64,000 bases of DNA from Candidatus Calditenuaceae archaeon (GCA_025058175.1 JANXED010000001.1:62001-126000); one strand, 5' to 3'; shown: positions 17,430 to 25,296, counted from the first letter of the stretch. Notes: generated by a model from the sequence alone, not told the origin. Made by a program: numbers and translations.

Positions 17430-18126
17430 GTGCCACCACCCGATTAAGGAGCTCCGCCAAGAGCTTCGTCTCAGGGACGCTCAGCTGTCCAGGTGCGACC
17501 TCTTTCCCCTTCAGCGCTGCGTAGGTGAAGGGCGCGCCGAGGACCAGCGAGAGCGGCCTCGTCAGGCTCCATCTCTCGCCGACCGAGAACGAGACGAGCC
17601 CTCCCCTCGACCACTCGACCTCCCGGTAAAGGGCGAGCGTCGAGGCGGCTCCCGCAGCGGTGACCGGCGAAGTGACCAGCTTCACTAGATCGCCGTGGGA
17701 CCTCAGGGCCTCCGCGAGCTTGACGAGCTCCGCGACGCTAGGGTCTCCGGGCCCGAGGTGGACAGACGCGATCACCCTTTCCGCCCCGAGCTCAGAGGCG
17801 AGCGACCTAACCTCGCGGATCATGAGGGAAGTCCTGTCGAGGTCCACGAGGTCAGCGTGCTCGGAGACAGCCCTCAAGACCTCGACGAGCGGCTTTGGTC
17901 CCCCGCTATAGCGACCGCCCTCCTCCCTCGACCTGACGGTAGCGATCACCGTCGCGCCCAGGTCCTTCGCGCCATCCACGACGGACGCGGCGAGGTTTAG
18001 CTCAGCGAGCGCGTCGAGCCTGAGCTCGATCAGGTCGGCGCCCTCCTCCAGCGCTCTACTCGTCAAGGCCTTGAAGCCCTCAGCGGTCTCAGACATGAGG
18101 CTCGCGCAGACCTTGAAGGCCCCCAA
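17404..18126 (-). CDS. aroD: 3-dehydroquinate dehydratase, type I
   Basis: A 240-residue class I aldolase-fold enzyme. ADLIELRLDAL is the first barrel strand with substrate-binding Glu and Arg. ASVH carries the catalytic His and GDLVKLVTSP the Schiff-base Lys. The C-terminal loop contains the substrate-binding Ser/Gln segment (EVAPGQLSV). It produces 3-dehydroshikimate for AroE. It lies 2 nt after the DHQ synthase gene. Confidence 0.95.
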   Translation of the reverse strand: MGAFKVCASLMSETAEGFKALTSRALEEGADLIELRLDALAELNLAASVVDGAKDLGATVIATVRSREEGGRYSGGPKPLVEVLRAVSEHADLVDLDRTSLMIREVRSLASELGAERVIASVHLGPGDPSVAELVKLAEALRSHGDLVKLVTSPVTAAGAASTLALYREVEWSRGGLVSFSVGERWSLTRPLSLVLGAPFTYAALKGKEVAPGQLSVPETKLLAELLNRVVALAPARADR

Positions 18127-18128
18127 GC

Positions 18129-19118
18129 TCAGACCTCCTCGATGAACTCGTCGACCGCGGTGCCCATGTGTCGGGCGGCAGCGCCCGACGTCCAGACGAG
18201 CACCCTGTCGCCCTCAGAGATCGAGGTCACGTCGAGTAGTTCGCCGTCCGGAGAGACGAGCCTTATGGTCTCCGCGGCCTGGAGCGCCACAGAGCCCGTC
18301 ATCCCGTCGACCTCGGCGACGACGTTCGCGAGCGGCCTCCTCTCGACCTTCACCCTACCCACCGAGACCACCCTGCACCTTCCGTCCCTCGAGACCGCGA
18401 GGACCCTGCTCCCTGACCTCAGCTCCGAGAGGTAGTTCGTCCTCCCGCCGGGAGCCAGGACGTAGCAGTGGACTGAGCCCGCGTTGACCCTGAAGGGCCT
18501 CGGCGGGGTCAGCCTGCTCCCGACCGACTCGCTGTGAACGAGGAAGAGCATCCTGGACATGTTCCCCACGAGCATCCCCTCGCCGACCCTGAGGATCGAG
18601 GTCGTGTCGACGCATGCCCTCTCGCCGAGCCCAAGCCCGACGACCTCCCTAACCTCTGCCTCCCTCAGCTCGAGCCTCTGAGGGGTGGAGAGCAGGTCCC
18701 TGATCACCTTCAGCTCCCCGAGCAGCTCCCTCCCGACCACGAGGCCGTCCACGCCCGACTCTAGGGCTCCAGCGACCAGCTCGACCTCTTGGAGCGACCT
18801 CACCCTCGCGAGGACCTTCACCCCGGAGCCCTGAAGGGCCGCGATGACGTTCTCCAGCGCGATCACCTTGAGGTCCTCGGGCTCGACGAGGACGGCCTGA
18901 ACGCCAGAGCTCGCCATCGACCTCAGCGCCTCCACGTCCGACTGGTCCCTGACCTTGGCGATCCTGAGGTTCCTCTCGAAGACGTACGATCTCGCCGCCA
19001 GATCCGGTGACTCCGCGGCAGGTACGAGGACCGCGTCGGCGCCCAGCTCCAGCGCCTCCCTCGCCTCGAGCTCGGACCCGGCCTCGACAACCAGCTCCTT
19101 GTGCCTACCCCTGGACAA
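18129..19118 (-). CDS. aroB': Archaeal 3-dehydroquinate synthase II
   Basis: 329 residues. This archaea-specific NAD-dependent enzyme oxidatively deaminates and cyclises 2-amino-3,7-dideoxy-D-threo-hept-6-ulosonate to 3-dehydroquinate, replacing bacterial AroB. Conserved segments include GLGERACVDTTSILRVGEGMLVGNMSRMLFLVHSES, RPFRVNAGSVHCYVLAPGGRTNYLSELRSGSRVL and RPLANVVAEVDGMTGSVALQAAETIRLV. The TTG start at 19118 overlaps the ADH synthase stop by 14 nt; pairing with that enzyme defines the archaeal entry into the shikimate pathway. Confidence 0.95.
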   Translation of the reverse strand: MSRGRHKELVVEAGSELEAREALELGADAVLVPAAESPDLAARSYVFERNLRIAKVRDQSDVEALRSMASSGVQAVLVEPEDLKVIALENVIAALQGSGVKVLARVRSLQEVELVAGALESGVDGLVVGRELLGELKVIRDLLSTPQRLELREAEVREVVGLGLGERACVDTTSILRVGEGMLVGNMSRMLFLVHSESVGSRLTPPRPFRVNAGSVHCYVLAPGGRTNYLSELRSGSRVLAVSRDGRCRVVSVGRVKVERRPLANVVAEVDGMTGSVALQAAETIRLVSPDGELLDVTSISEGDRVLVWTSGAAARHMGTAVDEFIEEV

Positions 19119-19890
19119 CCCTTAGAGCCTCCTCAACGGTCCTGCCCTCGATCACGATCCTCCTCAGAGCCGCGACGATCGATCGAGGCCTGTCGTGCAT
19201 GAAGACGTTCCTTCCGATCGTGACCCCCATCGCGCCCGCCTTCATCGCGCCGTAGGCCATCTCCAGGACATCGACGTCGCTCTCGGACTTCGGGCCGCCC
19301 GCCATCACCACGGGCGCTGGGCAGGACTCGACCACAGCCCTGAAGGTCTCCGGTGAGCCAGTGTAAGGCACCTTCACGACGTCAGCGCCAAGCTCTGCGC
19401 CGACCCTCGCGACGTGGGCGATCACCTTCGGGTCGCTCGGGTCCTTGACGTTCTCGCCCCTCGGATACATCATCGCGATCAGGGGCATCCCGTAGTCGTC
19501 GCACGCGTCCGCGACCCTCCCGAGCTTCTCGAGCATCTGGGGCTCTGCCCTGCTGCCGATGTTTACATGGACCGAGACCGCGTCTGCTCCGAGCCTGATC
19601 GCGTTCACGACCTCGCCCACGAGGACCTTCCAGTTCGGATCTGGACCTAACGACGTGCTCCCCGAGAGGTGGACTATGTGACCTATCCTCGGGGGCCTCG
19701 GCATGTGCTTCAGGATCCCCTTGTGGGTCAGGACCGCGGTCCCGCCTCCCAGCTCGACTTCCTCGATCGTCCGGTAGATCCTGTCGAGACCTTTCACGGG
19801 TCCAGTTGAGACCGCGTGGTCCATCGGCACGCAGAGCATCCTCCCGGACTCGGTGATCCTCGAGAGCCTCACCTGCTTGCCTGAGACCAC
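19105..19890 (-). CDS. aroA': 2-amino-3,7-dideoxy-D-threo-hept-6-ulosonate (ADH) synthase
   Basis: A 261-residue class I fructose-bisphosphate-aldolase-like transaldolase. It joins L-aspartate semialdehyde with a deoxyketohexose phosphate to give ADH, replacing DAHP synthase. Evidence: CVPMDHAVSTGP (substrate Asp), AVSVHVNIGS, LIAMMYPRG, DVVKVPYTGS (Schiff-base Lys) and VVMAGGPKSESD (phosphate site). Its position between asd, which supplies aspartate semialdehyde, and DHQ synthase II supports this over a glycolytic aldolase. GTG start 1 nt after the asd stop. Confidence 0.94.
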   Translation of the reverse strand: MVSGKQVRLSRITESGRMLCVPMDHAVSTGPVKGLDRIYRTIEEVELGGGTAVLTHKGILKHMPRPPRIGHIVHLSGSTSLGPDPNWKVLVGEVVNAIRLGADAVSVHVNIGSRAEPQMLEKLGRVADACDDYGMPLIAMMYPRGENVKDPSDPKVIAHVARVGAELGADVVKVPYTGSPETFRAVVESCPAPVVMAGGPKSESDVDVLEMAYGAMKAGAMGVTIGRNVFMHDRPRSIVAALRRIVIEGRTVEEALRVVQG

Positions 19891-19891
19891 C

Positions 19892-20944
19892 TCACACCAA
19901 CCTCCCCGTAGCGTGGGCCAGCTCGGCAGTCAGGATCGCTATCCCCGCGGCTCCCCTGACGAGGTTGTTGCTCAGCGAGACGAACCTGATCGTCCTCTCC
20001 CTCGCTCCCTTCCTCAACCTCCCGACGAAGACCGGCATGCCCCTCACGTCGCCCGCTTCTGCGTCGAGCCTCGGCTGAGGCCTGTCGGGCTCGCTCATCA
20101 CAACGATCGGCCTTCGCGGCGCCGTCGGGAGCTCCAGCCTCTGCGGTAGGCCCTCGAAGGAGCTCAGCGCCTCGACTGCATCCTCGAGCCTGAAGTCCCT
20201 CCCGAGCTCGACTGAGACGGACGCGAGGTGGCCGACCAGCGTCGGGACCCGCGTGCAAGTGGCGTCGACCTCGAACCCAGCCGGCTCGACCCTGCCGTCC
20301 GCGAGCCTCCCCAGTATCTTCTTCGGCTCCGTCGAGACCTTCTCCTCCTCTCCCCTGATGTACGGGATCACGTTGCCGAGGATCGCCATAGAGGGGACGC
20401 CGTTGTAACCAGCTCCTGAGATGGACTGCATCGTCACGACGTCGACGTGCCTCACGCCGAACGCGTCGACGAGCGGCTTTAGGGGTAAGACGAAGGTCAG
20501 GGTCGTGCAGTTGGGCGTCGTCACGATGAAGCCGTCCCATCCCCTTCTCCTCCTCTGGACCTCGATCAGGTCGAGGTGGTCGGGGTTCACCTCTGGGACC
20601 ATGAGCGGCACGTCGTCTTGGTACCTGTGAGCAGAGGCGTCGGAGAAGACCGGGAAGCCGGCCCTCGCGAACCCCGGCTCGATGGTCCTCGCAGCCTCGG
20701 TAGGGAGGCAGCTGAAGACCAGGTCGACGTCGAACCTCTTCGGGTCCGACGGCAGCACCTCTAGGTCCCTGAGCCTCTCTGGCACCTCGCCCCTCCCCCC
20801 GTAAGCCTCGGCCAACCTCCTCCCGACCGTCGTGTTCCCTGAGACGGCGGAGACCTCGAACCATGGATGCCCGTCCAGCATCCTCAGGTAGATCTGCCCG
20901 ACCATGCCCGTAGCTCCCAGGACACCCACCTTCAACTTGCCCAA
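19892..20944 (-). CDS. asd: Aspartate-semialdehyde dehydrogenase
   Basis: A 350-residue NADP-dependent enzyme making aspartate semialdehyde from aspartyl phosphate. VGVLGATGMVGQIYLRML is the Rossmann motif, FVTTPNCTT-like VTTPNCTTL carries the catalytic Cys, and SISGAGYNGVPS and the His in VGHLASVSVEL complete the family pattern. It is the first gene of the aromatic operon, where its product feeds ADH synthase directly; it also serves Thr/Met/Lys routes. The start is TTG 20944, with GGGGTGA at 20952-20958 and 7 nt spacing. That ribosome-binding site can pair with the upstream leader peptide codons (see the leader entries). Confidence 0.95.
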   Translation of the reverse strand: MGKLKVGVLGATGMVGQIYLRMLDGHPWFEVSAVSGNTTVGRRLAEAYGGRGEVPERLRDLEVLPSDPKRFDVDLVFSCLPTEAARTIEPGFARAGFPVFSDASAHRYQDDVPLMVPEVNPDHLDLIEVQRRRRGWDGFIVTTPNCTTLTFVLPLKPLVDAFGVRHVDVVTMQSISGAGYNGVPSMAILGNVIPYIRGEEEKVSTEPKKILGRLADGRVEPAGFEVDATCTRVPTLVGHLASVSVELGRDFRLEDAVEALSSFEGLPQRLELPTAPRRPIVVMSEPDRPQPRLDAEAGDVRGMPVFVGRLRKGARERTIRFVSLSNNLVRGAAGIAILTAELAHATGRLV

Positions 20945-20948
20945 GCAC

Positions 20949-21080
20949 GGTTCACCCCAGAGACGGAGGCGGAGGGGGCGGGCGCGGGTTCCTTCATCCT
21001 CAGTTCCCGAAGTAGAAGTAGGGGTAGGTCGTGAACCAGAACGCGTTCACCGAGCTCAGGACCACACCTACCCCCTCCGC
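20949..21080 (-). promoter_or_regulatory. Candidate translational attenuator between the leader peptide and asd
   Basis: On the minus-strand RNA, three pairings are possible. (1) GCGGAGGGGG (21080-21071), which holds the leader peptide Shine-Dalgarno, is perfectly complementary over 10 bp to CCCCCTCCGC (20978-20969) just after the leader stop. (2) GGTTCAC (21037-21031, in the Trp-Phe-Thr codons) pairs over 7 bp with GTGAACC (20955-20949) at the asd ribosome-binding site. (3) TACCCC (21026-21021) pairs with GGGGTG (20958-20953), excluding pairing 2. A ribosome stalled on aromatic codons would block pairings 2 and 3 and free asd. No U-run terminator is present, so translational rather than transcriptional control is favoured. 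Pairings were found by eye, without folding energies. Confidence 0.5.
21000..21065 (-). CDS. Putative aromatic-amino-acid leader peptide (21 residues)
   Basis: A GTG-started ORF of 21 codons ending in TGA, 55 nt before asd, the first gene of the chorismate operon. GGAGG (21078-21074) is 8 nt before the start, and a TATA-like box at 21103-21112 predicts a transcript start near 21081. Residues 9-19 read FWFTTYPYFYF: eight aromatics in eleven (four Phe, three Tyr, one Trp), covering all three end products of the pathway. All 21 sense codons end in G or C, whereas in-frame codons upstream of the GTG have only about 40% GC3, so coding character begins at this GTG. The form is that of bacterial attenuator peptides such as TrpL and PheL. 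Confidence 0.65.
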   Translation of the reverse strand: MVLSSVNAFWFTTYPYFYFGN

Positions 21081-21102
21081 TCGGACTGCTCCGAAAAGAC
21101 CA

Positions 21103-21112
21103 CGATAAAAAC
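21103..21112 (-). promoter_or_regulatory. TATA-like box for the leader peptide/aromatic operon
   Basis: On the minus strand the sequence reads GTTTTTATCG. Its distance predicts transcription starting around 21081, just before the leader peptide Shine-Dalgarno. A second, weaker candidate (CTTTATGG, about 21141-21148) overlaps the plus-strand box of aroK. Confidence 0.5.
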
Positions 21113-21175
21113 GTGTGGCGAACCTTTTTGCCGCCTGAACCATAAAGCCCCGGAGTCCGCGCGTAGTTGCGGGTA

Positions 21176-22057
21176 ATGTCGCTGGAGGGCAAGGCGGTCG
21201 TCGGAGGGGCGGTGACGGTAGTCAACGCGATACCGACTGGAAAGGGGGCTGCGCTCGGAATAGGGCTGCGGACGCGGGCGAAGCTCAAGTTGGTCGAGGG
21301 CGGGTCCGGCGTGAGGTTCTTGAACGCGGATCGAGTCGGGGACGACAGGGTCGTCAGGGCGACGGTCGAGGAGGTCCTCAAGTGGTCGGGGACGGGGGAG
21401 TACGGCGTCGAGGTCGAGGTGCTCTCAGAGGTCCCGGTGGCAGTCGGGCTGAAGAGCTCGAGCGCCGCCGCGTCAGCGGTCGCCTTCGCGCTCTTCGACG
21501 CGCTCGGACTGCGACCGTCGCCCCAAGAGGCCCTGAGGCTGATCGCGGAGGCGTCGCTGAGGTCTGGGACGTCGATAACCGGTGCTGCGGACGATGCAGC
21601 TGCCTGCTTCATGGGAGGGTTCGTGGTGACCGATAACTCGACCAAGGCGCTCTTGAGGAGGGTGGAGATCGGGGGCGACCTCGTGGCGGTCGTCTCGGTC
21701 CCGAGGGGCAGGAGGACCTACACCTTCGAGTTCAAGCGCGAGCTCCTCGACCCGTTCAGGCCGGCGTTCGATGCGGCCTTCGACCTGGCACTCCGCGGTG
21801 ACCTCTTCGGGGCCATGACCGTCAACGGGCTCGCGATGTCCACGGCCCTCGGTTACGGCGCCGACGTCATCACGTCCGCGATGAGGAGAGGGGCGCGGTC
21901 CTGCTCGATCTCGGGGACCGGGCCAGCGATCGCCGCACTGGTCAGCAGAATTGACTCCGGTGCCGTCTCCGAAGCCCTCTCGAGTTACGGCGACGTGATG
22001 GTCGTCGAGCTGAACAACGAGCCCGTGACCCTCGGGAGCGGGAGGCGCTGGCCTTGA
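21176..22057 (+). CDS. aroK: Archaeal (GHMP-type) shikimate kinase
   Basis: A 293-residue GHMP kinase that phosphorylates shikimate; it is unrelated to bacterial Aro[22 protein letters not shown] at the N-terminus is typical, and [21 protein letters not shown] is the GHMP ATP loop (GLxSSSA). The C-terminal [12 protein letters not shown] is the third GHMP motif. It starts at ATG 21176 or TTG 21167, about 25-30 nt after CATAAAG (about 21140-21147). It is divergent from the aro operon, which lacks any other shikimate kinase, so it completes the pathway. It overlaps pth2 by 4 nt. Confidence 0.95.
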   Translation: MSLEGKAVVGGAVTVVNAIPTGKGAALGIGLRTRAKLKLVEGGSGVRFLNADRVGDDRVVRATVEEVLKWSGTGEYGVEVEVLSEVPVAVGLKSSSAAASAVAFALFDALGLRPSPQEALRLIAEASLRSGTSITGAADDAAACFMGGFVVTDNSTKALLRRVEIGGDLVAVVSVPRGRRTYTFEFKRELLDPFRPAFDAAFDLALRGDLFGAMTVNGLAMSTALGYGADVITSAMRRGARSCSISGTGPAIAALVSRIDSGAVSEALSSYGDVMVVELNNEPVTLGSGRRWP

Positions 22058-22410
22058 GCGAGATGAAGCAGGTGATCGTCGTCCGGGCCGACGTGAGGAT
22101 GAGCGTCGGGAAGCTCGCCGCCCAAGTAGGACATGCGGCCGTATCCGCGTTCCTCGAGGCGAGGAGGTCGAGGCCCGAGTGGGCCGAGAGGTGGCTCGAG
22201 TCGGGTCAGAAGAAGGTGGTCCTCAAGGTCGGGGGCCTCGACGAACTGCTGAGCCTCAAGAGGAGGGCGGAGGCGCTGGGGATTCCCGCGGCCCTGATCG
22301 AGGACGCCGGGCTCACCGAGCTCGAGCCCGGTACCACGACCGCCTTGGGTTTGGGACCCGCGCCGTCGGAGCTGATCGACAAAGTGACCGGCTCATTACA
22401 GCTCCTCTAG
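22054..22410 (+). CDS. pth2: Peptidyl-tRNA hydrolase, Pth2 family
   Basis: A 118-residue archaeal/eukaryotic Pth2, which recycles peptidyl-tRNA. Family motifs: [29 protein letters not shown] (catalytic Lys and His region), [51 protein letters not shown]. It starts at TTG 22054 overlapping the aroK stop, with GGAGG about 8 nt upstream, so it is coupled to aroK. Its 3' end overlaps the convergent PurP-like gene by 4 nt. Confidence 0.96.
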   Translation: MSEMKQVIVVRADVRMSVGKLAAQVGHAAVSAFLEARRSRPEWAERWLESGQKKVVLKVGGLDELLSLKRRAEALGIPAALIEDAGLTELEPGTTTALGLGPAPSELIDKVTGSLQLL

Positions 22411-23459
22411 GTCAGGACCTCCTCGAGCGTCCCCTGCTCCTCGGCCTCCTTCAGCTCGATCGCGATCCTCCTCCCCATGCTCACCGCCCTGCCAAGCCAG
22501 AGCTTCGAGTAGTTCCCGCCCGTCCCCATGTGGGCGTTGGTCCCTCCACCTATCCTGGGTGCGAAGTCGTAGACGACCGCCTTCAGGTCCGGCGTCACCA
22601 TGATCTGAAGGGTGAAGGGCCCTATCAAGCCAGGAGGCTCCAACCGCCTTGAGGCCTCTAAGACCTTTAGCCCGATCTCGTAGCACTCGTTCAGGAGGCT
22701 CTCCCTGAGGGTACAGGGGACGTGCCCGACCTCGATCATCGAGTGCGGCAACTCGAGTCCCAGCTGAACTTTGGCTGGCAGCCTGGTCAAGCCGTCGAGG
22801 TTGGTCTGGATCCTCCTGTCCGCGCTGATGATCTCGAGCCTCCCGTGGACCCGACTCCAGAAGAAGTTGACGTTGAAGTGGGCCCCTAGGACCAGCTCCT
22901 CCGCGACCGCGGTCCTCAGCCCGTTCTCCGATATCAGACCCGATGAGAGCGCCGTCCTCACCTTCGCGTTCAGGTCGTCGCGGTCGGTCGCGTAGATGAA
23001 CGCCCTCTCCTGCGGCCTATTCGCTTCCTGGACCTTAAGGAGCACAGGACCTTCGACCTCGTCCAGGTCACTGAAGACCTTAGGCCTCCTGACGTCGGCC
23101 TCATCGAGGAGCCTGTAGTAGTTGGACTCTCCGGTCCTCTCCTCCCACCTCAACATCCTCCTGTTCCCGAAGACAGGGACCCTCAGCTTCCGCTCTATTC
23201 CCTCGTAACCGACGTAGACGGCCATGCTCCGGTTCGGGACGACGACGCACCCGAGCTCCTCCAGCCTCCTCTGCACTTCATCCCGCAGCATCTCCCTGTA
23301 GTCGTTCAGGTCGATGCAGAAGTCCACCAGCCTGGTCAGCGATTTGTAGATCAGGTCGCGCCCACTCTTACAGATCGCGACCGTCTCAAGCCCCTCGTCC
23401 TTGGCGCCGTCGAAGACGTCGAGCGCCGAGTGTGAAGCGACGCAGGCCACGCGGACCAC
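22407..23459 (-). CDS. PurP-like ATP-grasp ligase (divergent paralogue)
   Basis: A 350-residue member of the PurP family (DUF1246 + DUF1297), the archaeal formate-dependent FAICAR synthetase of purine synthesis. The N-terminus [27 protein letters not shown] is typical, as is [24 protein letters not shown]. The C-terminal segment reads [26 protein letters not shown], departing from the canonical ARIVAGTN-GSPY pattern kept by the neighbouring paralogue. It lies directly downstream of that gene on the same strand. It may be a second PurP subunit or have a shifted substrate; ATP-grasp residues appear intact. Confidence 0.85.
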   Translation of the reverse strand: MVRVACVASHSALDVFDGAKDEGLETVAICKSGRDLIYKSLTRLVDFCIDLNDYREMLRDEVQRRLEELGCVVVPNRSMAVYVGYEGIERKLRVPVFGNRRMLRWEERTGESNYYRLLDEADVRRPKVFSDLDEVEGPVLLKVQEANRPQERAFIYATDRDDLNAKVRTALSSGLISENGLRTAVAEELVLGAHFNVNFFWSRVHGRLEIISADRRIQTNLDGLTRLPAKVQLGLELPHSMIEVGHVPCTLRESLLNECYEIGLKVLEASRRLEPPGLIGPFTLQIMVTPDLKAVVYDFAPRIGGGTNAHMGTGGNYSKLWLGRAVSMGRRIAIELKEAEEQGTLEEVLT

Positions 23460-23492
23460 GGAGCTCCTATCGCCCCTCCTCGAGAAAAACGG

Positions 23493-24515
23493 TCACGTCA
23501 GGACCTCTATCAGGCTTCCGGTCTCCGCGGAGACCCTCAGCTCCAGCGCGATCCTTCTCCCGACGGTCATGGGCTCGCCGAAGTAGAGGGCGAGATAGGG
23601 GCTGCCGTGCTTGAGGTAGACGTTAGTCCCCGCGACTATCCTCCCGCTGAACTCAAAGACGTGGACGTTCAGGTCTCTGTCGACGACCGACTCGAGGCAG
23701 AAGGGGCCCGCGAAGGGCTGGCCCGTCACCCTCACGACCGCCTCGACGAACCTCTCGCCGAGCTCCGCAAAGGTCTCGAGGAGCCTCTCCCTCGGGAAGA
23801 CCGGGAAGTTCCCGACGACGGTGAAGGTCGGCGAGACCCTCTCAACCACACCCATCGGTGCCCTCCTCAATCCGTCAGCGTCCGACTCGTACCTTACGTC
23901 GAAGCCCGTGAGCTCGGTCCTCCGGTGGACTGGGGAGTGGAAGAAGTGCGCGTAGAGCGTCGTGCCGACCACGTACTGTTGGATGATCGGCCGCTCGCCG
24001 GGCCTCAGCACGCCCGAGGCACATGCGGTCTCCAGCCCCCTCCGCACCTCCTCGGGCGAGCTGGCGACGAAGTACCCCCGCCCTCCCCTCGCGCCGGGGA
24101 ACTTCACGATCACGGGCCCTTCGACCTCCTCGGGCGAGCCGTACTCCTTCGGGACCGGTATCATGGCCTCCCTGAGGAGCCGCATCTTGGACTCCTGAGA
24201 GGACTCTATCGCCAACAGCCTCCTCGACCCGAAGACCGGGATCCTCGTCCTGACTACGTTCTCGGCGCCCACGTACTCGACGACCGAGCCGTTCGGGACC
24301 AGAACGTAGCCCTCTTCGCCGAGCGAGTCCAGCGTCCCGATGCCCTCGTAGGGCCTCTGATCGAACTTGAGGACCGGGAACCTCCTGTACAGCCTGAGAG
24401 CGCGTTCGTCGCCGAAGAGGACTGCCCTGAGGCCCTCCTCGGTCGCGCCGATCACCACTTGGACCGCTGAGTGACTCGCGAACGCCGCTATGCCCGGAAG
24501 GGATTCCTTAGGCAT
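23493..24515 (-). CDS. purP: Formate-dependent FAICAR synthetase PurP
   Basis: A 340-residue ATP-grasp ligase converting AICAR, formate and ATP to FAICAR, the archaeal alternative to folate-dependent PurH. AAFASHSAVQVVIGATEEGL opens the DUF1246 domain. IPVFGSRRLLAIESSQESKMRLL and EGPVIVKFPGARGGRGYFVASS form the ATP-grasp region. FEFSGRIVAGTNVYLKHGSPYLALYFGEPMTVGRRIALEL is the canonical C-terminus. ATG 24515 is preferred: the TATA-like box at 24536-24545 makes it leaderless. TTG 24527 is also in frame. It is followed by a divergent paralogue. Confidence 0.9.
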   Translation of the reverse strand: MPKESLPGIAAFASHSAVQVVIGATEEGLRAVLFGDERALRLYRRFPVLKFDQRPYEGIGTLDSLGEEGYVLVPNGSVVEYVGAENVVRTRIPVFGSRRLLAIESSQESKMRLLREAMIPVPKEYGSPEEVEGPVIVKFPGARGGRGYFVASSPEEVRRGLETACASGVLRPGERPIIQQYVVGTTLYAHFFHSPVHRRTELTGFDVRYESDADGLRRAPMGVVERVSPTFTVVGNFPVFPRERLLETFAELGERFVEAVVRVTGQPFAGPFCLESVVDRDLNVHVFEFSGRIVAGTNVYLKHGSPYLALYFGEPMTVGRRIALELRVSAETGSLIEVLT

Positions 24516-24535
24516 CCGGCTATCCAAAGTTAATC

Positions 24536-24545
24536 ACTTATTAAC
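24536..24545. promoter_or_regulatory. Apparently shared bidirectional TATA box (purP / HTH regulator)
   Basis: ACTTATTAAC reads as GTTAATAAGT on the minus strand. Its centre is about 26 nt from ATG 24515 of purP and about 27 nt from ATG 24568 of the regulator, so one element is placed correctly for leaderless transcripts in both directions. No other TATA-like sequence lies in the 52 nt gap. Confidence 0.5.
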
Positions 24546-24567
24546 CTCAGTTCGCAGGGGCCCCGGA

Positions 24568-25296
24568 ATGGACGCGCTCGACGAGGCTCTCGTTAACCAG
24601 GTGGCCTCCTACGTCGCCTCGGACATCGTCCTCTCGCCGGAGCCGGGCAAGACGATGAGGAAGTGGAGGCTCTTGTTCCAGCTCTCGCAGAGGGAGGTGG
24701 CGTCCCAGATGGGGGTCTCGCCGCCGGTGCTCAGCGACTACGAGAAGGGCAAGAGGATGTCGCCGGGGGTCCAGTTCGTCAGCAGGTTCGTGAGGAGCCT
24801 GATCGAGCTGGACGTGAAGAGGGGAGGGCACAACGTGATGAGGTTCGTCCAGGGCGCGATCAAAGTCCAGCGGTCGATAATGGACATCGTCGAGTTCCAC
24901 GTCCCCATCGAGCTCAGGGACGTCGTGAGGGCCGTGAACGGGGAGTTCGTGACGCTGAAGGAGGAGCAGGGGGTCCTCGTGCACGGTTACACGCTGGTCG
25001 ACAGTATCAGGGCGATCCTCGAGCTCGGGCCCTACGACTTCGTCAACATCTTCGGGAGGAACTCGATGAGGGTGATCGCCTTCGCAAACGTCACGACGGG
25101 CAGGTCGCCGATGGTCGCGATCAGGGTCTTCCCCCTCAAGCCGAAGGCCGTCGTGCTCCACGGGCCGGTCAACGCAGACTCCGTGGACCCGCTTGCGGTG
25201 AAGCTGAGCCAGCTCGAGAGGATACCGTTGATCGTCTCGAGGCTGCCCACGGTCGAGGACCTCCTGGAGGGGCTGAGGAGCCTCATCGGGAGATGA
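24568..25296 (+). CDS. HTH transcriptional regulator (Xre-type HTH plus archaeal C-terminal domain)
   Basis: 242 residues. A classical helix-turn-helix lies at about 35-75 (MRKWRLLFQLSQREVASQMGVSPPVLSDYEKGKRMSPG). A roughly 150-residue C-terminal domain (GYTLVDSIRAILELGPYDFVNIFGRNSMRVIAFANVTTGRSPMVAIRVFPLKPKAVVLHGP) matches the archaeal COG1709-type predicted regulators; its ligand is unknown. It is divergent from purP across a shared TATA element and overlaps the DUF72 gene by an ATGA. Purine-related or autoregulatory control is possible but only inferred from position. Confidence 0.8.
   Translation: MDALDEALVNQVASYVASDIVLSPEPGKTMRKWRLLFQLSQREVASQMGVSPPVLSDYEKGKRMSPGVQFVSRFVRSLIELDVKRGGHNVMRFVQGAIKVQRSIMDIVEFHVPIELRDVVRAVNGEFVTLKEEQGVLVHGYTLVDSIRAILELGPYDFVNIFGRNSMRVIAFANVTTGRSPMVAIRVFPLKPKAVVLHGPVNADSVDPLAVKLSQLERIPLIVSRLPTVEDLLEGLRSLIGR

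Noticed and set aside
21000-21143. A longer 47-codon reading of the leader peptide starting at ATG 21143
   Set aside because: The extra N-terminal codons have low GC3 (about 40%), no ribosome-binding site, and would need a promoter inside aroK, while GTG 21065 has TATA box, Shine-Dalgarno and 100% GC3.
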